Assembly (NCBI GenBank): GCA_964017185.1
Contig: OZ024869.1
Coordinates: 74,250,617-74,314,616 of the forward strand
Length of the DNA stretch: 64,000 bases
From: Rugalucina vietnamica
Taxonomy: Eukaryota; Mollusca; Bivalvia; Lucinida; Lucinidae
Reading direction: 5' to 3'
Part shown: piece by piece, positions 45,807-57,385 of the stretch
Layout: every line of letters starts with the position of its first letter
Numbering within the stretch: the first letter of the stretch is position 1
Position numbers and translations under genes: made by a program
Notes under the pieces: generated by a model
Told to the model about the DNA's origin: nothing
The model's input: only the letters and a program-made list of their open reading frames with translations
The model's database searches: none

Positions 45807-47070
45807 TACTATAAATAGCAAAAATCTTTAAAAAAAGAATCTTCCCCAGAACCGGAAGGCATATGACATTGAGACTAAGCAAGAAGCATCAGGGAGAGGA
45901 GCTCTATAAAATTCTCTTAATCATGACCAAGGAATGACCGTGACCTATGTTACGGCAAGGTCAATATAGGTCGGCCATGCATTTAAATATGGAAAACTGT
46001 CAAAATGTAATTTGAAAACTTGAAGGAAATGGACTGAAGAAACTGGACCCTCGTTTGTCCCCACCCTGATTCAATATGCATGTATATTACCATAATATTC
46101 AAAGATCTTCTTCTCTGAAACCGCTTGGCTAATTAAAGCCAAATTTGATATGAAACATTTGCAGGAAGTGGGAACCAATGTACACATAAATAAGCCAGGT
46201 CACATGACCAAGACCAAGACAGCCGCCATGCCCACATATTGTAAAAACCTAAAAAGTTTCAAAAATCTATTTCTTCAGAACCGGTGGTAAAATTTCAACA
46301 ACACTTGACATGTAGTTTTGTGGACTAGAGTATACAATATGTACATAAATAATAATGACCCTGTAATGACCTTGACCTATTTCACGACAAGGTCAACATC
46401 GTACATGTAGGTCGCCCAGGCATTTGAATGGGAAACAAATGTTAAAATGTAATTTGAAGGGCAAGACTTGTATGAAATGGGCAAATGGACTGAAAATTTA
46501 TCATTCTGAAAAACGCTGGTACCTAGGGATTGGTCTACCCCCACCCCGGGGCAATATACATGTATATTACCGTGCCACTAAAAGATCTTATTCTCTGTAA
46601 CTGCTTGGCCAATAAAGGCCAAATTTTGCATGAAGCATTATGAAGGTAGAACCATTGATATATTGATATATATATAAACATACATGATAATCCAGGTCAC
46701 ATGACCAAGTGACCACCATGCCCATATATGGTAAACCCCTTAGATAATTTTCTCTAGAACTGGTGGACTGATTTCAATAAAACTTAGCATTTACAGATGT
46801 AACTAGAGTACTAAAATTATTATGAATCTGTGATGACCTTGTCCTATTTAACAGCAAAGTTAGATTAGATCGCGTATGCAGTAAACTGTGAAATTGTCAT
46901 TAAAGATAACAAAAACTTCCTGGAAATGGGCAAATGGACAAATATTTATGATTCTAAAAATAAGATTGACCCAATGAGTTCATTTGTCCAACATGCATAT
47001 GACCATAAAAGTCCAACAAGCTCATTGGTACATGTATATATTCGAGATCTCAGGACCATTGGTCCTCAGG
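45807..47070 (+). mobile_element. family M copy 8, 5'-truncated
   Basis: Begins mid-unit at CTATAAATAGCAAAAATC, holds about three units with the CCCACCCCGGGGCAATATAC subfamily mark, and ends with GGACCATTGGTCCTCAGG. Confidence 0.75.
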
Positions 47071-50027
47071 TTTTGTTTTTGATATGAATTACCATTTAAT
47101 GTGTAATTTTGGTCGAAGGTATTTGCCGCAAAGCTAATATAATTAGAGTTGCTTTACAAGGTTGGTAGTGCTTGAGGATAAGAAAAGAATAGTCAATAGT
47201 CAATTGGTAAATGAAATTTTGCCGCTCAGCTGAAATTCAAACAAGCCCTAAATCGCAAATAAAATTACCTCATCGTTCGGAAGGATGAATTTGGTCTCAA
47301 ATTAAAGATAATTTATACAAAGTACAGTATTTTAGGTATACCAACGATTTTCTATCTATATAAGGCTCAGTCAGTGGGAAGCACGTAAATGTTCTCATAT
47401 TTTCGCTAGGACACCTCTAAATCTTGTTAGTGCGTTTTAAAGTGACCCACCCATTCTTGAAAAATGCCGTTTTACGAAGTTAAATCTCTCATTCATTAGA
47501 GAAAAACTTATGGATAAACATGTATGTCTTTTAATTTGCTACGAGGAATAGACATACTGGCTCAAATTAAATTATTTTTAACATTTTTGGGAGAAATAGA
47601 TAATGAAACAGGCTTCAAAATGTATATGGTCACGTAGACTACATGTATGCATACAGAAGATAAAACGCTAAAACTTCGAGTCCCCATAGATAGGCCCATA
47701 CATGAACATGATTTTGAAACGAAAATATACCTCATCGTCCAGAAGGAGACATTTCGTCATAAATTAAAGAAAAGTGGTTGTTCTTTGAAAAAAAAGGTGT
47801 AGCACTTAACCAGGACAGGGCAGATATATACCTCTTTTTTGGGTTAAATCCTAAATGACACGTTGGAATATTGGAAAGTTGAAATATCATTGATTCTTTT
47901 CAATTTTGATCACTGTGTTAAATTTGTTTCAACATACAATCATTTGTCTACACATTGTAATTGGTTTAAACATTTTAAGAATGTACGCTACTGCCATAAC
48001 GATGCGTAACACACGTAACACATTATATTATACAATTAACTGGCGCCATGCGATGCGATTTCTCTATAAAATATTTCATAGCGTACTAAAATTAAATGTA
48101 CATGAAAATGCTGTTTATAAGCCTTTGCAATGAATAATTTACTTTACCAATGATCTTTTTTTTTATATTGTTAGCCATTGTTAAATCACCTACCAAATTC
48201 TTGAATTATAACGCTTTCTGTAGAAATGGATACTTCGCCACTATAGAAAGTTATTAAATAAAAATGTCGGCCTTTACCAGATCAGAAAATTCGAACACGG
48301 TCCGCCACCTCGACGGAGGAGAAAAAAAGCTGAAGTTTAAAGTACAAAGTAGTCTTATTCAAATGGTTACGTAAACTACATTCTTATTAATAAAACAGTT
48401 AAGCATTGCATACAGCTTAATTTCAGGATCAAAGGAAGTTTAAGGTCCGTTTGATCATTTAATGCAGTTTCCGTTTACCAAAATATACTTGTTTGGTTTA
48501 AATGCAATCTGTCGTTGTTGCTGTTGTCGTCGTCGTTTGTATTTTCCTCTACACTATTTTGTAGCATAACAGTGGTTTGAAGACTTGTATAGCCTAACAT
48601 AGAAGTTTAGACCCAAATAAGAGTACGTCTATAAAACCTACATTTTATTCTTAGTTCTACAGGATTTTTTCTTTGCAATTTGGTTCTATATTGGAGTTCA
48701 GTGAAACCGATATGTCCTGAGGTAGCATTTTAATTTGTGTTACATACGTTACACACAAAACACGATATGTTACATTTTGTTGACTTTCTTCACTGTGTGG
48801 AGTCATTTCAGTTATTCAAAATATTTAGAATAAAGTGTATTCATGTGCCTTTTCCAAATATAAGATTCATTGTTTCAATCTTAGGTTTGGTAGCAATGGT
48901 TTACTGTACGCAATTATTTCCAACTGTATGGCAGGGCCTAATCAGCATCTATAGATACGGATATGGTCATAGTTTGATATATTTCTAATCTGAATCTAAG
49001 CCCACGCTGTTGCCATTATAGCGAAAACATGAAATCATTTCAAAACGTACATTCAAAGAGATGTTTACTTAATAAGAGATGTTTACTTAATAGATGTTTA
49101 CTTAGTATATAATATTCCTATGCGTGTCGTAGATAACCTTGCACTGTTAATTGTTTACACATTCATGTTTTATAGCATATCAATAGAACCTTAAACTTGA
49201 TTACAAAATAAGAGAAGCCACTTTTGGAACGATTGTTTCCAATCCACTGACGTTAACCTTTTAATAACTTTGATTTTAGTCAATTTACTGTAGATAAAGT
49301 GAAGGTAACGTACAGTTATATGTGAAACAAGCAGTATTGAAATCATATCAGCGACATCACTAACGTGTTACACTTACTATACAGTATTGGGGTGAAATTG
49401 TCGTCTCTGTGTAAGAATGGCCTCTTTAACATTAAATACACTCCTTAAGTTCTCGACATGATTAAGCAAACTTGTATGTTAAATTGTACAAACAAATTAC
49501 TTAATTATGTTACGTATGTTACACCATAATAATATATATAATGGTGCTATTGAATAAGGATTCATATTTAATTGACTCTAATGCAATTGAGCAGGTATTT
49601 TTATCTGTGTTTTTATGTTGTGATGTAATTTTAAGTAAAGCTACAACGTTATAGAAATGCATTGGATAGCCGGTATAGAAGAATTAGCAAACGATTTAAA
49701 AAATAAGGAAAAGCCGTATGTGTTGTAAGTCATTTTTCACACAAATCACATTACTGAACCTCTCCTTAACGCTTACAAATAATATGATACTTATTGCATT
49801 TCCCTTTAAATGAATATGACATAAAGTTGCTCTTGATGAAGCAGAATTTCAAAATTTTGCACCACAACAAACATTGTATGTAAAACCTTCTATAGCAAAA
49901 CACCTGTTGCTATAATAGCTTGTAACAAAGCGTCTTTGTGAAAAAAATACAAGCAGGAATTCGTTCCAATTATGATACTCTCATGATACACAGAAAGGTA
50001 AAAGTAAGCAAACGGAAACCGAAAAGC

Positions 50028-50073
50028 TATCGTAGACACTATGAATTGATTATCGTAGACACTATGAATTGAT
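50028..50073. repeat. 23-bp perfect tandem duplication
   Basis: TATCGTAGACACTATGAATT plus GAT, twice in a row, directly before the retroelement ORF. Confidence 0.9.
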
Positions 50074-50359
50074 TTCCAAATATAATGTTGGGTTAAAGAC
50101 ACTTTTAAGTGAGGGCCTTTCGGAACCTGAATTTTATGGTGACTTGGTTTACAAATTAAAGAAACTTAAAGGAATAAATGATTTTTCTTTTCAGTTCGGA
50201 AAAATCATAACACGTTACAGACGTATAGGTTATAACTTGAATGTTATGCGACAGTCTGCATGCTTAGTTTTTAACCCAATCATGGTTGATAATTATGCTG
50301 CCTTCTTTAATTGCACGCCGGTGGGTCGGGCGTCAGACTCTATGATGGCCCCGACTTAA
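50072..50359 (+). pseudogene. C-terminal fragment of a retroelement-type ORF
   Basis: Open frame without a proper ATG near its start, containing LSEPEFYGDLVYKLKKL, FGKIITRYRRIGYNL, MRQSACLVFNP and FFNCTPVGRASDSM, then TAA. From memory, similar peptides recur in invertebrate repeat-derived proteins; I cannot name the element type. It is followed directly by the family R tail, which would be its 3' untranslated region. It is truncated at the 5' side, near the 23-bp duplication. Confidence 0.55.
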
Positions 50360-50754
50360 AGCTATTCATTTTAGTTGGTTGGGGCCGGAGCTTCTTGTCT
50401 GTTGCTTGGCCCACCGGGGTCCAACTGGTGTTTTTCTTTTGCTCCGGAGTTAGTAGGTTATTCGGCGCCCAGGGATCTCCATCGTCGGGCAGCTTACTCA
50501 ATCTGTGAGTCCTGGTTTTTGATTCATCGGGATGTTTATCATGATTTATTTGTTTGTTCTTGATGATTCATTGACTAGTTAGAGATTCACCACGAGGACC
50601 GAAGAACTAACTAAATGTTGTGAACCACTGCAGAAGCTGAGGGTGAGGTTAGGTACCTGTAAAACCGGTTTAAGCCCGCCAGTAACTTTGTGTTACTGAT
50701 CGTTCCAAGTCGATACTTCTGTAGTGGTTCTTTTTGTTTTATGTCTTGGTGTTT

Positions 50755-50789
<35 letters not shown>

Positions 50790-51010
50790 TGCTGTTGGCG
50801 CCTTATGTATGTTTTCATATTTTTAGTTAAGTTAAGGTAACTGAGTGGCCACCTATTGGGAAAATAGCTGCTCATTCGGCTTACGATATGTTTCATGGTA
50901 TAAGTACCTGATTGTTAGTTTGGTTTTTTCCCACCTCGGTTTTTGGAGTGGGAATCTTTTTCTGATTGCGCCTTTTCCTGATCTTTGCCTACTTGTACCT
51001 TTCATGTTTC
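50360..51010 (+). repeat. family R retroelement tail, most complete copy
   Basis: Shares its length with 62810-63430 (TTTAGTTGGTTGGGGCCGGA / TTAGTTGGTTATAGCTGGAG) and with 15060-17530. Includes CCACTGCAGAAG (50625) and CTTCTGTAGTGG (50716) as an inverted pair and ends TGATTGCGCCTTTTCCTGAT. A T30-class run lies at 50757-50788. Confidence 0.75.
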
Positions 51011-52970
51011 CTGAAAGTTTTTAGTATGCTAAGAAGGAAACTCATTCCCTTGATAATTATCATCAAGGCTAGTATTATATACCATGATACGAGATCGCAA
51101 ATTTGGATAACTTTATTAATCAAAGTATCATTGTATCATGTAATTCATTCTTTTGATATAAAATGAACTATTTTGGCCTGTGAAGTGACGGCCAATACAT
51201 AATGGACCACCTTATTGCTCTACAGTGTTTTAAGGGAAAAAAAAACAACGTAGTGAGACAATTATGAAATTCTAATAAATGTGTTATACACGTTACATTT
51301 TGAACATAAAGGAAAATATTATAAAGATGGGGCTTTCAATTGTTTTGTACTCAAGACAAAACCATTCTGCTAAAAACGATTGAGGTTTCGGGGATAATAT
51401 TTGAATATTGTGCGCAATACTTTAGTGATACCTGTGGAAGAGTGTCAGTTTGGGAAGGGGTATGGCTATCCAAAGATAAATACATTTAACTCAATGACTT
51501 TATATAAATATTATATGTTTACAACATTTAAAAAACAAATAAATTGTTAATTGGTTTTGTCTATAAAATGGCAGCAATAATCATTCCTGACTTGATATAA
51601 GAAACTAACTTAAAGTATCTTTGATATCTATATTGTGTTCAGAGTAACAAATTTGCACCCATGAGCAATTACCCTTGGGTGCAAAGTAGGTCTTAATATC
51701 ACCCAGAGTACATGTATATTGTATATGCAAAAACTTTACCTTTAAATAAAATCCAATAACGTGTGTTTCCTTCTTTCTTATATTCTTTCTTTCATTCTTT
51801 CCCTCTTTCTTTCTTTTCCTGTTTATTTCATGTCGTTTTATGCTTTGTATTTGGCATTTTACTTTACGGTGTTACGCGTGTTACATTTTCAATTAAGTAA
51901 GTACAAAATGCCGAGAAATCGATGCAATTATTCGGCTTTATCAAGTTAAATACACTCTACCATTAAGTCATTATTCCTTAAACGTTATATAATATATCTC
52001 AAAACGATATCTTTGCAAGCAACATGTTCTTTGATTATTCGCATGTGTGTATGATGTAAGCAAGGTTGATCCCGTTAACTCATTCTGCTTAAATCAAATT
52101 CAATGTTACACATGGTTTTAGTTAAAACATTAAATTTCCTGATAAATCGATATGATATATTTAGTAACAGTTTAAGGTTCTTGCTAAGTATACGCATCCT
52201 ATGGGATACTTTATGCTCAATACATACATTGAGGTTCAAAATTAAGAACTGTTACGTATGTTACATGGCATAGCTCTTACTGAAATACGTTATTTCTCTA
52301 GGAAACCTCTTTCTTGAAATTATTTAAACGTTGTAAGAGAACTGTCCCAGTTTTACAAAGACATAAAGACATTAGAAATAGCTCTTATTTGTGCAAAATG
52401 GTTGAAGGGTCACTTTAAATTTTCGAGCTTTTCAATAGGAGTCGAAGTGTTCAGCGACATATTATGAAATATATGTCAAATATAGATTCCTAGTATTTTG
52501 TTTGAAGTGTTTCCATTAAATATATTATGTAACCGATACAACTGTACTTTGATATGAATAACATGAATACTAGAACAAATAAAAAAAACAACACAAATTG
52601 TAAAAACTTAAAACTGTTTTATATCGGCCGACCCAAGTCCTTTTTATAAAGTAACATATGTAACATCTCAGAATGCACCTTGAAGCTCTATACGTATTTC
52701 TATATGAGTATATGAGTATATAGTTATTGAGTCAGGAAGAATTGGGAGGAAAAGCGAATTTACGAATCGGTTTCAAATAGGTTTTGTAACCATGCACCAA
52801 AAATGAATATGCTTGAGAATGATATGTGTGCCCATATTTGTCAAATTACGCTACAATGTTTTGGGGCGCAAAACAACCAATTATTCCAGGCGACACCCAT
52901 CTTTCATTTTAGACTAAACTTCCCCATCCGAAAGATAAGGTTATGTTTCATATTGAATAAAGATATTTGT
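51011..52970. other. AT-rich, no gene
   Basis: Contains five of the GTTAC motif full or half sites and a CTTT-rich stretch at 51767-51825; otherwise nothing recognised. Confidence 0.4.
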
Positions 52971-53218
52971 TAGATCCTTTGGAAGCAGTGAAAATACAAA
53001 GCTAGAAGATGGGCAATATTGTACAATTTCGGGTAATGAACCTTCATCAGTGATCCTTTTTAAAACTGGCAGCGAAAGCCAGACATTTTGCTGCAATTTC
53101 AAGAATTTACATCTGTGTAGTCTAAATCAAAGACTCAAATTCCCAAAGGGGCCAAATTATCAAAATAATGTTAAGAAGATGATTCTTAACATATAAAAAA
53201 TTGAAATACTTCATATAT

Positions 53219-53336
53219 ATTCACTGATCCCAAAGGATCAAAAGAAAAAATATAATCTGCACTATGGATGATGTACGGGGAGACCTTTTAGGGCCGCCAC
53301 ACGGCACAACACCAGCTGCAGTAATAGCAAATAAAA
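53219..53336 (+). pseudogene. pseudo-exon copy 1 of exon H
   Basis: Aligns with 45468-45585, including ATAATCTGC, ATGGATGAT, CCACAC-GCACAACACCAGCT and AGTAATAGCAAATAAAA. One extra base in the A-rich stretch shifts the frame. The AG acceptor seen before exon H is lost. Probably not functional. Confidence 0.8.
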
Positions 53337-53594
53337 ATAATTGTTACATCCTTTGGAAGCAGTAAAAATACAAAGCTAGAAGATGGGCCATATTGTACAA
53401 TTTCGGGTAATGAACCTTCATCAGTGACCCTTTATAAAACTGGCAGCGAAAGCCAGACATTTTGCTGCAATTTCAAGAATTTACATCTGTGTAGTCTAAA
53501 TCAAAGACTCAAATTCCCAAAGGGGCCAAATTATCAAAATAATGTTAAGAAGATGAGTTTTAACATATAAAAATTTGAAATACTTCATATATAT

Positions 53595-53670
53595 TCACTG
53601 ATCCCAAAGGATCAAAGGAAAAATATAATCTGCACTATGGATGATGTACGGGGAGACTTTTTAGGGCCCC
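53595..53670 (+). pseudogene. pseudo-exon copy 2 of exon H, truncated
   Basis: Same origin; the frame is intact in the shared part, but the sequence departs after GACTTTTTAGGGCCCC and there is no acceptor AG. It is the second unit of the 374-bp duplication. Confidence 0.78.
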
Positions 53671-53723
53671 GGATTAGCATAACGCCTTTATAGGGAATGT
53701 TGTATTTACTAATTGTGTTTAAA

Positions 53724-54340
53724 TTTGTCCGCAGGCACGTAGTCTCCGTGACCATATACACCAAGAAGCATGTGTTATCATTTATTCCCCTTTAAACTGG
53801 AAAATAAAACAATTCTATCAAGTTTATCAATTTTCTCTTGGTAATTCGGAAGAGTATACACGTGAATCTATAAGTTATTCTCTATCCAATGGCGATTCAA
53901 TGTCGAAAAAACGTTACTTTTCAAGAATGGGTTGGGTTTTTAAAAGCGTACTGCCAACATGGAGAGATGCAAAAGCGAAAAAATGGAAACATCTACACAC
54001 TGCCCATTAACTGAACATTACATAGATACAAAATTATTGGTATATCTAAAATACTGTACTGTGTATAAAAAAAACGCAAAGCGTCAAAATCAAAATTTCT
54101 ACCATGTTACGTACATGTACGTTACCGGCCGTTAAAGCGTGTGTTAAAAGGCACAAAAAATTCAAATTAACTACAATGTGTCGACATATCTATGTACAAG
54201 ACGAAAATATAATCAAAGGTTCGAAACTGAAATCGAATAAAAATATTTTGATATTTTTCCATCCCAACGGGCAATTCTTAATTTTACTAAATACAGAGTA
54301 TCTCCCCTTTTTCTAATATGACGCTACACTTTTTTTGCCA
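53724..54340. other. unassigned
   Basis: No repeat or exon recognised up to the right terminus of the candidate element. Confidence 0.4.
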
Positions 54341-54576
54341 CTACGACAACCGGATTTTGAAAGTACAATCAATTATCTTTAATTTGAGGCCAAATTCATC
54401 CTTCCGAACGAAGAGGTAATTTTATTTTCCAACATAAGTTTCAGCTGAGCGACTCATTAACTTTTGGGAGAAATCATTTATTTTCCCACATAAACGATTT
54501 TAACAACAACAAAAACACGTTATTTTGAAAGGGCAATACATTTTTAGTAAGCACACTTTTGGTGAGTGGAGAGGGC

Positions 54577-54775
54577 AAACAACCCAGCAGGCACCTGACG
54601 TCTGTTTGACGTCAGACATTGGTTATATTTTGGTCGCGACGTCATATAACCAATTTCCAACGTCTATCAGACGTCATTTCCTGACGTCTTTTGGACGTCT
54701 GGATTGGACGTTGTTTTGACGTCAAACTAGTTCGTCAGTTAGACGTCGTAATCAAGACGTGATTTAGACCTTGTG
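54577..54775 (+). repeat. TGACGTC-rich repeat end, subfamily 1
   Basis: Begins CCAGCAGGCACCTGACGTC and contains the dyad ATTGGTTATA...TATAACCAAT (54623-54655). A related inserted copy at 55893-56058 has ATTGGTTGTA...TACAACCAAT. Confidence 0.7.
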
Positions 54776-55550
54776 TTTTTCATACTTCTGACCATGTGTG
54801 GTGTGCAAATTAATGAAACTTCACTTTGGGTAAAAATCAGACCATTCGTTTCGTGTGTTTCTTTTGCTTTCTTTCTTTCTTTTTTTTTCTATGTTACTTC
54901 CAGCAGACATTTGATGTCCGTTGGACGTCAGATTGACGTCAGACTCCAACGTCATAATAACATTGGAGTTAGGTTGATTTTGAAAAGTTGTTTGTTGTCA
55001 AAACTAGACGTCAATCTGACGTGCTAAAGCCAACGTCGGTTTAACGTCTGAAAGCTGACGTCAATCTGACGTCCTAAAAACGACGTTTGAATTCATGTCA
55101 TATAAATAGTTTAAGGTGTATATTTTTTCGCATTTTTGAATAACAGTGGATTCAGAAGAGCAGTGATGCACTTTTGATAGTCGATAGAGTTTTTCGGAAC
55201 ATACAAAATGTTCAAGATATTAATTCAGCCTGATGTTGGTACATCATATTTAAGCAAAATTTTATTGCTTTATGGTGCTAAAACCAATTAGACATTAGTG
55301 TGAGAAATAAGATTATTCTGAATAATGGTGAAATAAATATTAAAATATACAAATTTTATTTTCATCTTAATTGAAAGTTTGATAATTTAGTGAAAGACTT
55401 TATTTTGATTAATAGATAATCATTTTTTTCTACATTAATTAAGCATGAGGGCGAAATATGGGATTTCCCATACGAGACTCAGATATGACTTTTAAGTGGC
55501 AAGGTTGAAATTATTATTTGAATTTGATATTATATAGAGGATCTTACACG

Positions 55551-55632
55551 AGTGGTCATTTCATATGAAATTTATTAAACGAGCCTTCAGCGAGTTTAAT
55601 AAATTTCATATGAAATGACCACGAGTGTAAGA
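55551..55632. repeat. near-perfect 38-bp hairpin
   Basis: TCTTACACGAGTGGTCATTT and following bases pair with their complement up to 55632, leaving a GAGCCTTCAGCGAG loop. It sits in the inner part of the palindromic element. Confidence 0.85.
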
Positions 55633-56486
55633 TTCCTTTTATCATATGACTTCTAAAATAGGATTTTATCGCCTTCGAAGTGGACATATTTTCAATGAAA
55701 ATCTACATTGTTGTTACGGACGTCTGACGTTACGTATTCCCGCAAAAGTGTTATTACACGTGTGGTCATACGATTTTTATGACATGACGTTATCCACTGG
55801 AAAACAGCGAGGTCATATGATAATACATAATATATGTAAGAAATTATGTCAGTTTAAGGGCTGCTAACTCTGTCGACATATATGAAAAACACGTCCCCAG
55901 CAGGCATCTGACGTCAACTTGACGTCGGATATTGGTTGTATTTTGGCCACGACGTCATACAACCAATAACCAACGCCCACCTGACGTCCAGTCCTGACGT
56001 CAGTGGACGTATTGATATGACGTCGAAATGACGCCGGATTCAAACGTAAGTCTAACGTCATATGTCGACAGAGTTAGCTGCCCTTGAACTGACATAATTT
56101 CTTGCGCAAAAGTAACAACATCAAATTCAAATAATAATTTCAACATAGCCACTTTTAAAAAAGCCATATCTAGGTTTCGTATCTGAAATCACCATGCTTA
56201 ATTAATTTAGAAAAAAATAATTATTTGTTAATCAAAATAAAGTCTTTCACTAAATTATTAAACCTTCTATTAAGACGAAAATGAATTTTGTATATTTTAA
56301 TACTTATTTCGCCATTTTAAATTATTGATTGTTCGCAATAGTCTTTTTATTTACACTAATGTCTTATTTGTTTTAGCACCATATAGCAATAAATAAATAA
56401 GAATAAGACATGAATAAGATATACCAACATCAGAGTGATTTGACATCTTAAACATTTTGTATATCCCGAATAACTCTATCAAAGAA

Positions 56487-56697
56487 GAGAAGCCTCCGTG
56501 GTGCAGTGGTTAAGTCACTCGCCTTGTAAACCAAGGGTCGCAGGTTCGATCCCGGGCTTCTCCTACATGTAAAACCTCCTTCCGGTTGAGCCTTCGGGTG
56601 CTTCCGGAACAACAAACCCACAAAAAAACAACCTCCTATAGTACTGGTCTCGCCCAGGAAAAACAAAAACAAAAAAAACAAAAAAAACAAAGGATTG
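56487..56697 (+). mobile_element. tRNA-Thr-like SINE
   Basis: The head (56487-56562) has an 8-bp acceptor-like pair GAGAAGCC/GGCTTCTC, A box TGGTGCAGTGG, anticodon context CTTGTAA (UGU, Thr) and B box GGTTCGATCCC. The body has TTCCGGTTGAGCCTTCGGGT and the tail is A/C-rich (AAACAAAAACAAAAAAAACA). It interrupts the right arm of the TGACGTCA element; the left arm shows the site without it. No clear target duplication. Confidence 0.8.
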
Positions 56698-57184
56698 AAA
56701 GGGAATAACAATAGTGCATCACCGCACCACTGAATCCACTTCAGGATTTCAGAATGTTAATTTAACTGCGAACAAACATTCACGATATCGGTTTTAGCAC
56801 GTCAGATTGACGTCTGTTTTTGACGTCAAACAAACTTTCAAAATCAACCTAACCCCAACGTTATTATGACGTCACATTTGAGACATCAAACCAACGTTGT
56901 TTTTCTGACGTCAGAATGACGTCTGTTTTTGACGTCAGAATGACGTCTGTTTTTGACGTCAAACAAACTTCAAAATCAACCTAAATCCAACGTCATTATG
57001 ACGTCGGAGTCTGACGTCAATCTGACGTCCAACTGACGTCAAATGTCTGCTGGGAAACATTCTTTTCATTTTTGGTCTCACTGTCTCATAACGAAAACAT
57101 GCCCATGCAATATACATAGATTTTTTCATTTTTGAAAATTGGAAATTTTGATATATTTCTTATCTTTGCTCAAAACATATAGCT

Positions 57185-57385
57185 CTGTCACATATCCACG
57201 TATCAGCGGCGTATTTTGTTCAAGCGACGTATGTACCACGTACATGTGACGTTCCTGCTACGTTCCCGTGGCGTATCGGTGCCGAATCTGTATTCGTATG
57301 GAATTTCACTTTCGTATCTACGGCGTATCAAGGCGTACATGTACATGTATGTGCTACGTACGTGTGACGTACGAGGGTCGTCCCA
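57185..57385 (+). repeat. ACGTA-rich dispersed repeat
   Basis: GTATCAGCGGCGTATTTTGT and following, matching the complement of 12060-12340. Confidence 0.7.

Larger units (their letters stand above)
48006..52664. promoter_or_regulatory. dispersed GTTAC-RYRY-GTTAC motif, seven sites
   Basis: Sites: 48006-48019 (-), 48739-48752 (+), 49509-49522 (+), 51283-51296 (+, one mismatch), 51871-51884 (+), 52251-52264 (+), 52651-52664 (-). Each has exactly four alternating purine-pyrimidine bases between the two GTTAC halves. Half sites occur near 49365, 50213 and 52104. The sequence around the motifs is not shared. Confidence 0.7.
52976..53723. repeat. 374-bp tandem duplication
   Basis: The block starting CCTTTGGAAGCAGTGAAAAT at 52976 is repeated from 53350 with few changes, up to about 53665. 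Each unit carries one decayed copy of exon H. Confidence 0.9.
47222..54455. mobile_element. candidate 7.2-kb element with inverted termini
   Basis: 47222-47340 and the complement of 54345-54455 share GCCGCTCAGCTGAAA, TCGTTCGGAAGGATGAATTT and TCAAATTAAAGATAATT in order, with mismatches. Two weaker relatives of the same block occur inside the left end (about 47535 and 47730). The interior has no transposase or polymerase. It contains the GTTAC motif series, a retroelement fragment and duplicated pseudo-exons. Target duplication not seen. It could instead be two independent copies of a shorter repeat. Confidence 0.45.
54900..57053. mobile_element. palindromic TGACGTCA-rich element
   Basis: Left end CCAGCAGACATTTGATGTCC; the right end is the complement of CCAGCAGACATTTGACGTCA. 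The terminal match runs over about 90 bp, and most of the arms continue to pair (for example 55190-55530 with 56100-56480). The right arm is broken by a SINE (56487-56697), and the centre holds a second CCAGCAGG-type copy at 55893-56058. No coding capacity. Confidence 0.78.

Noticed and set aside
51761-51949. 62-codon ORF FLSFPVYFMSF and similar
   Set aside because: Arises from a CTTT-rich stretch.
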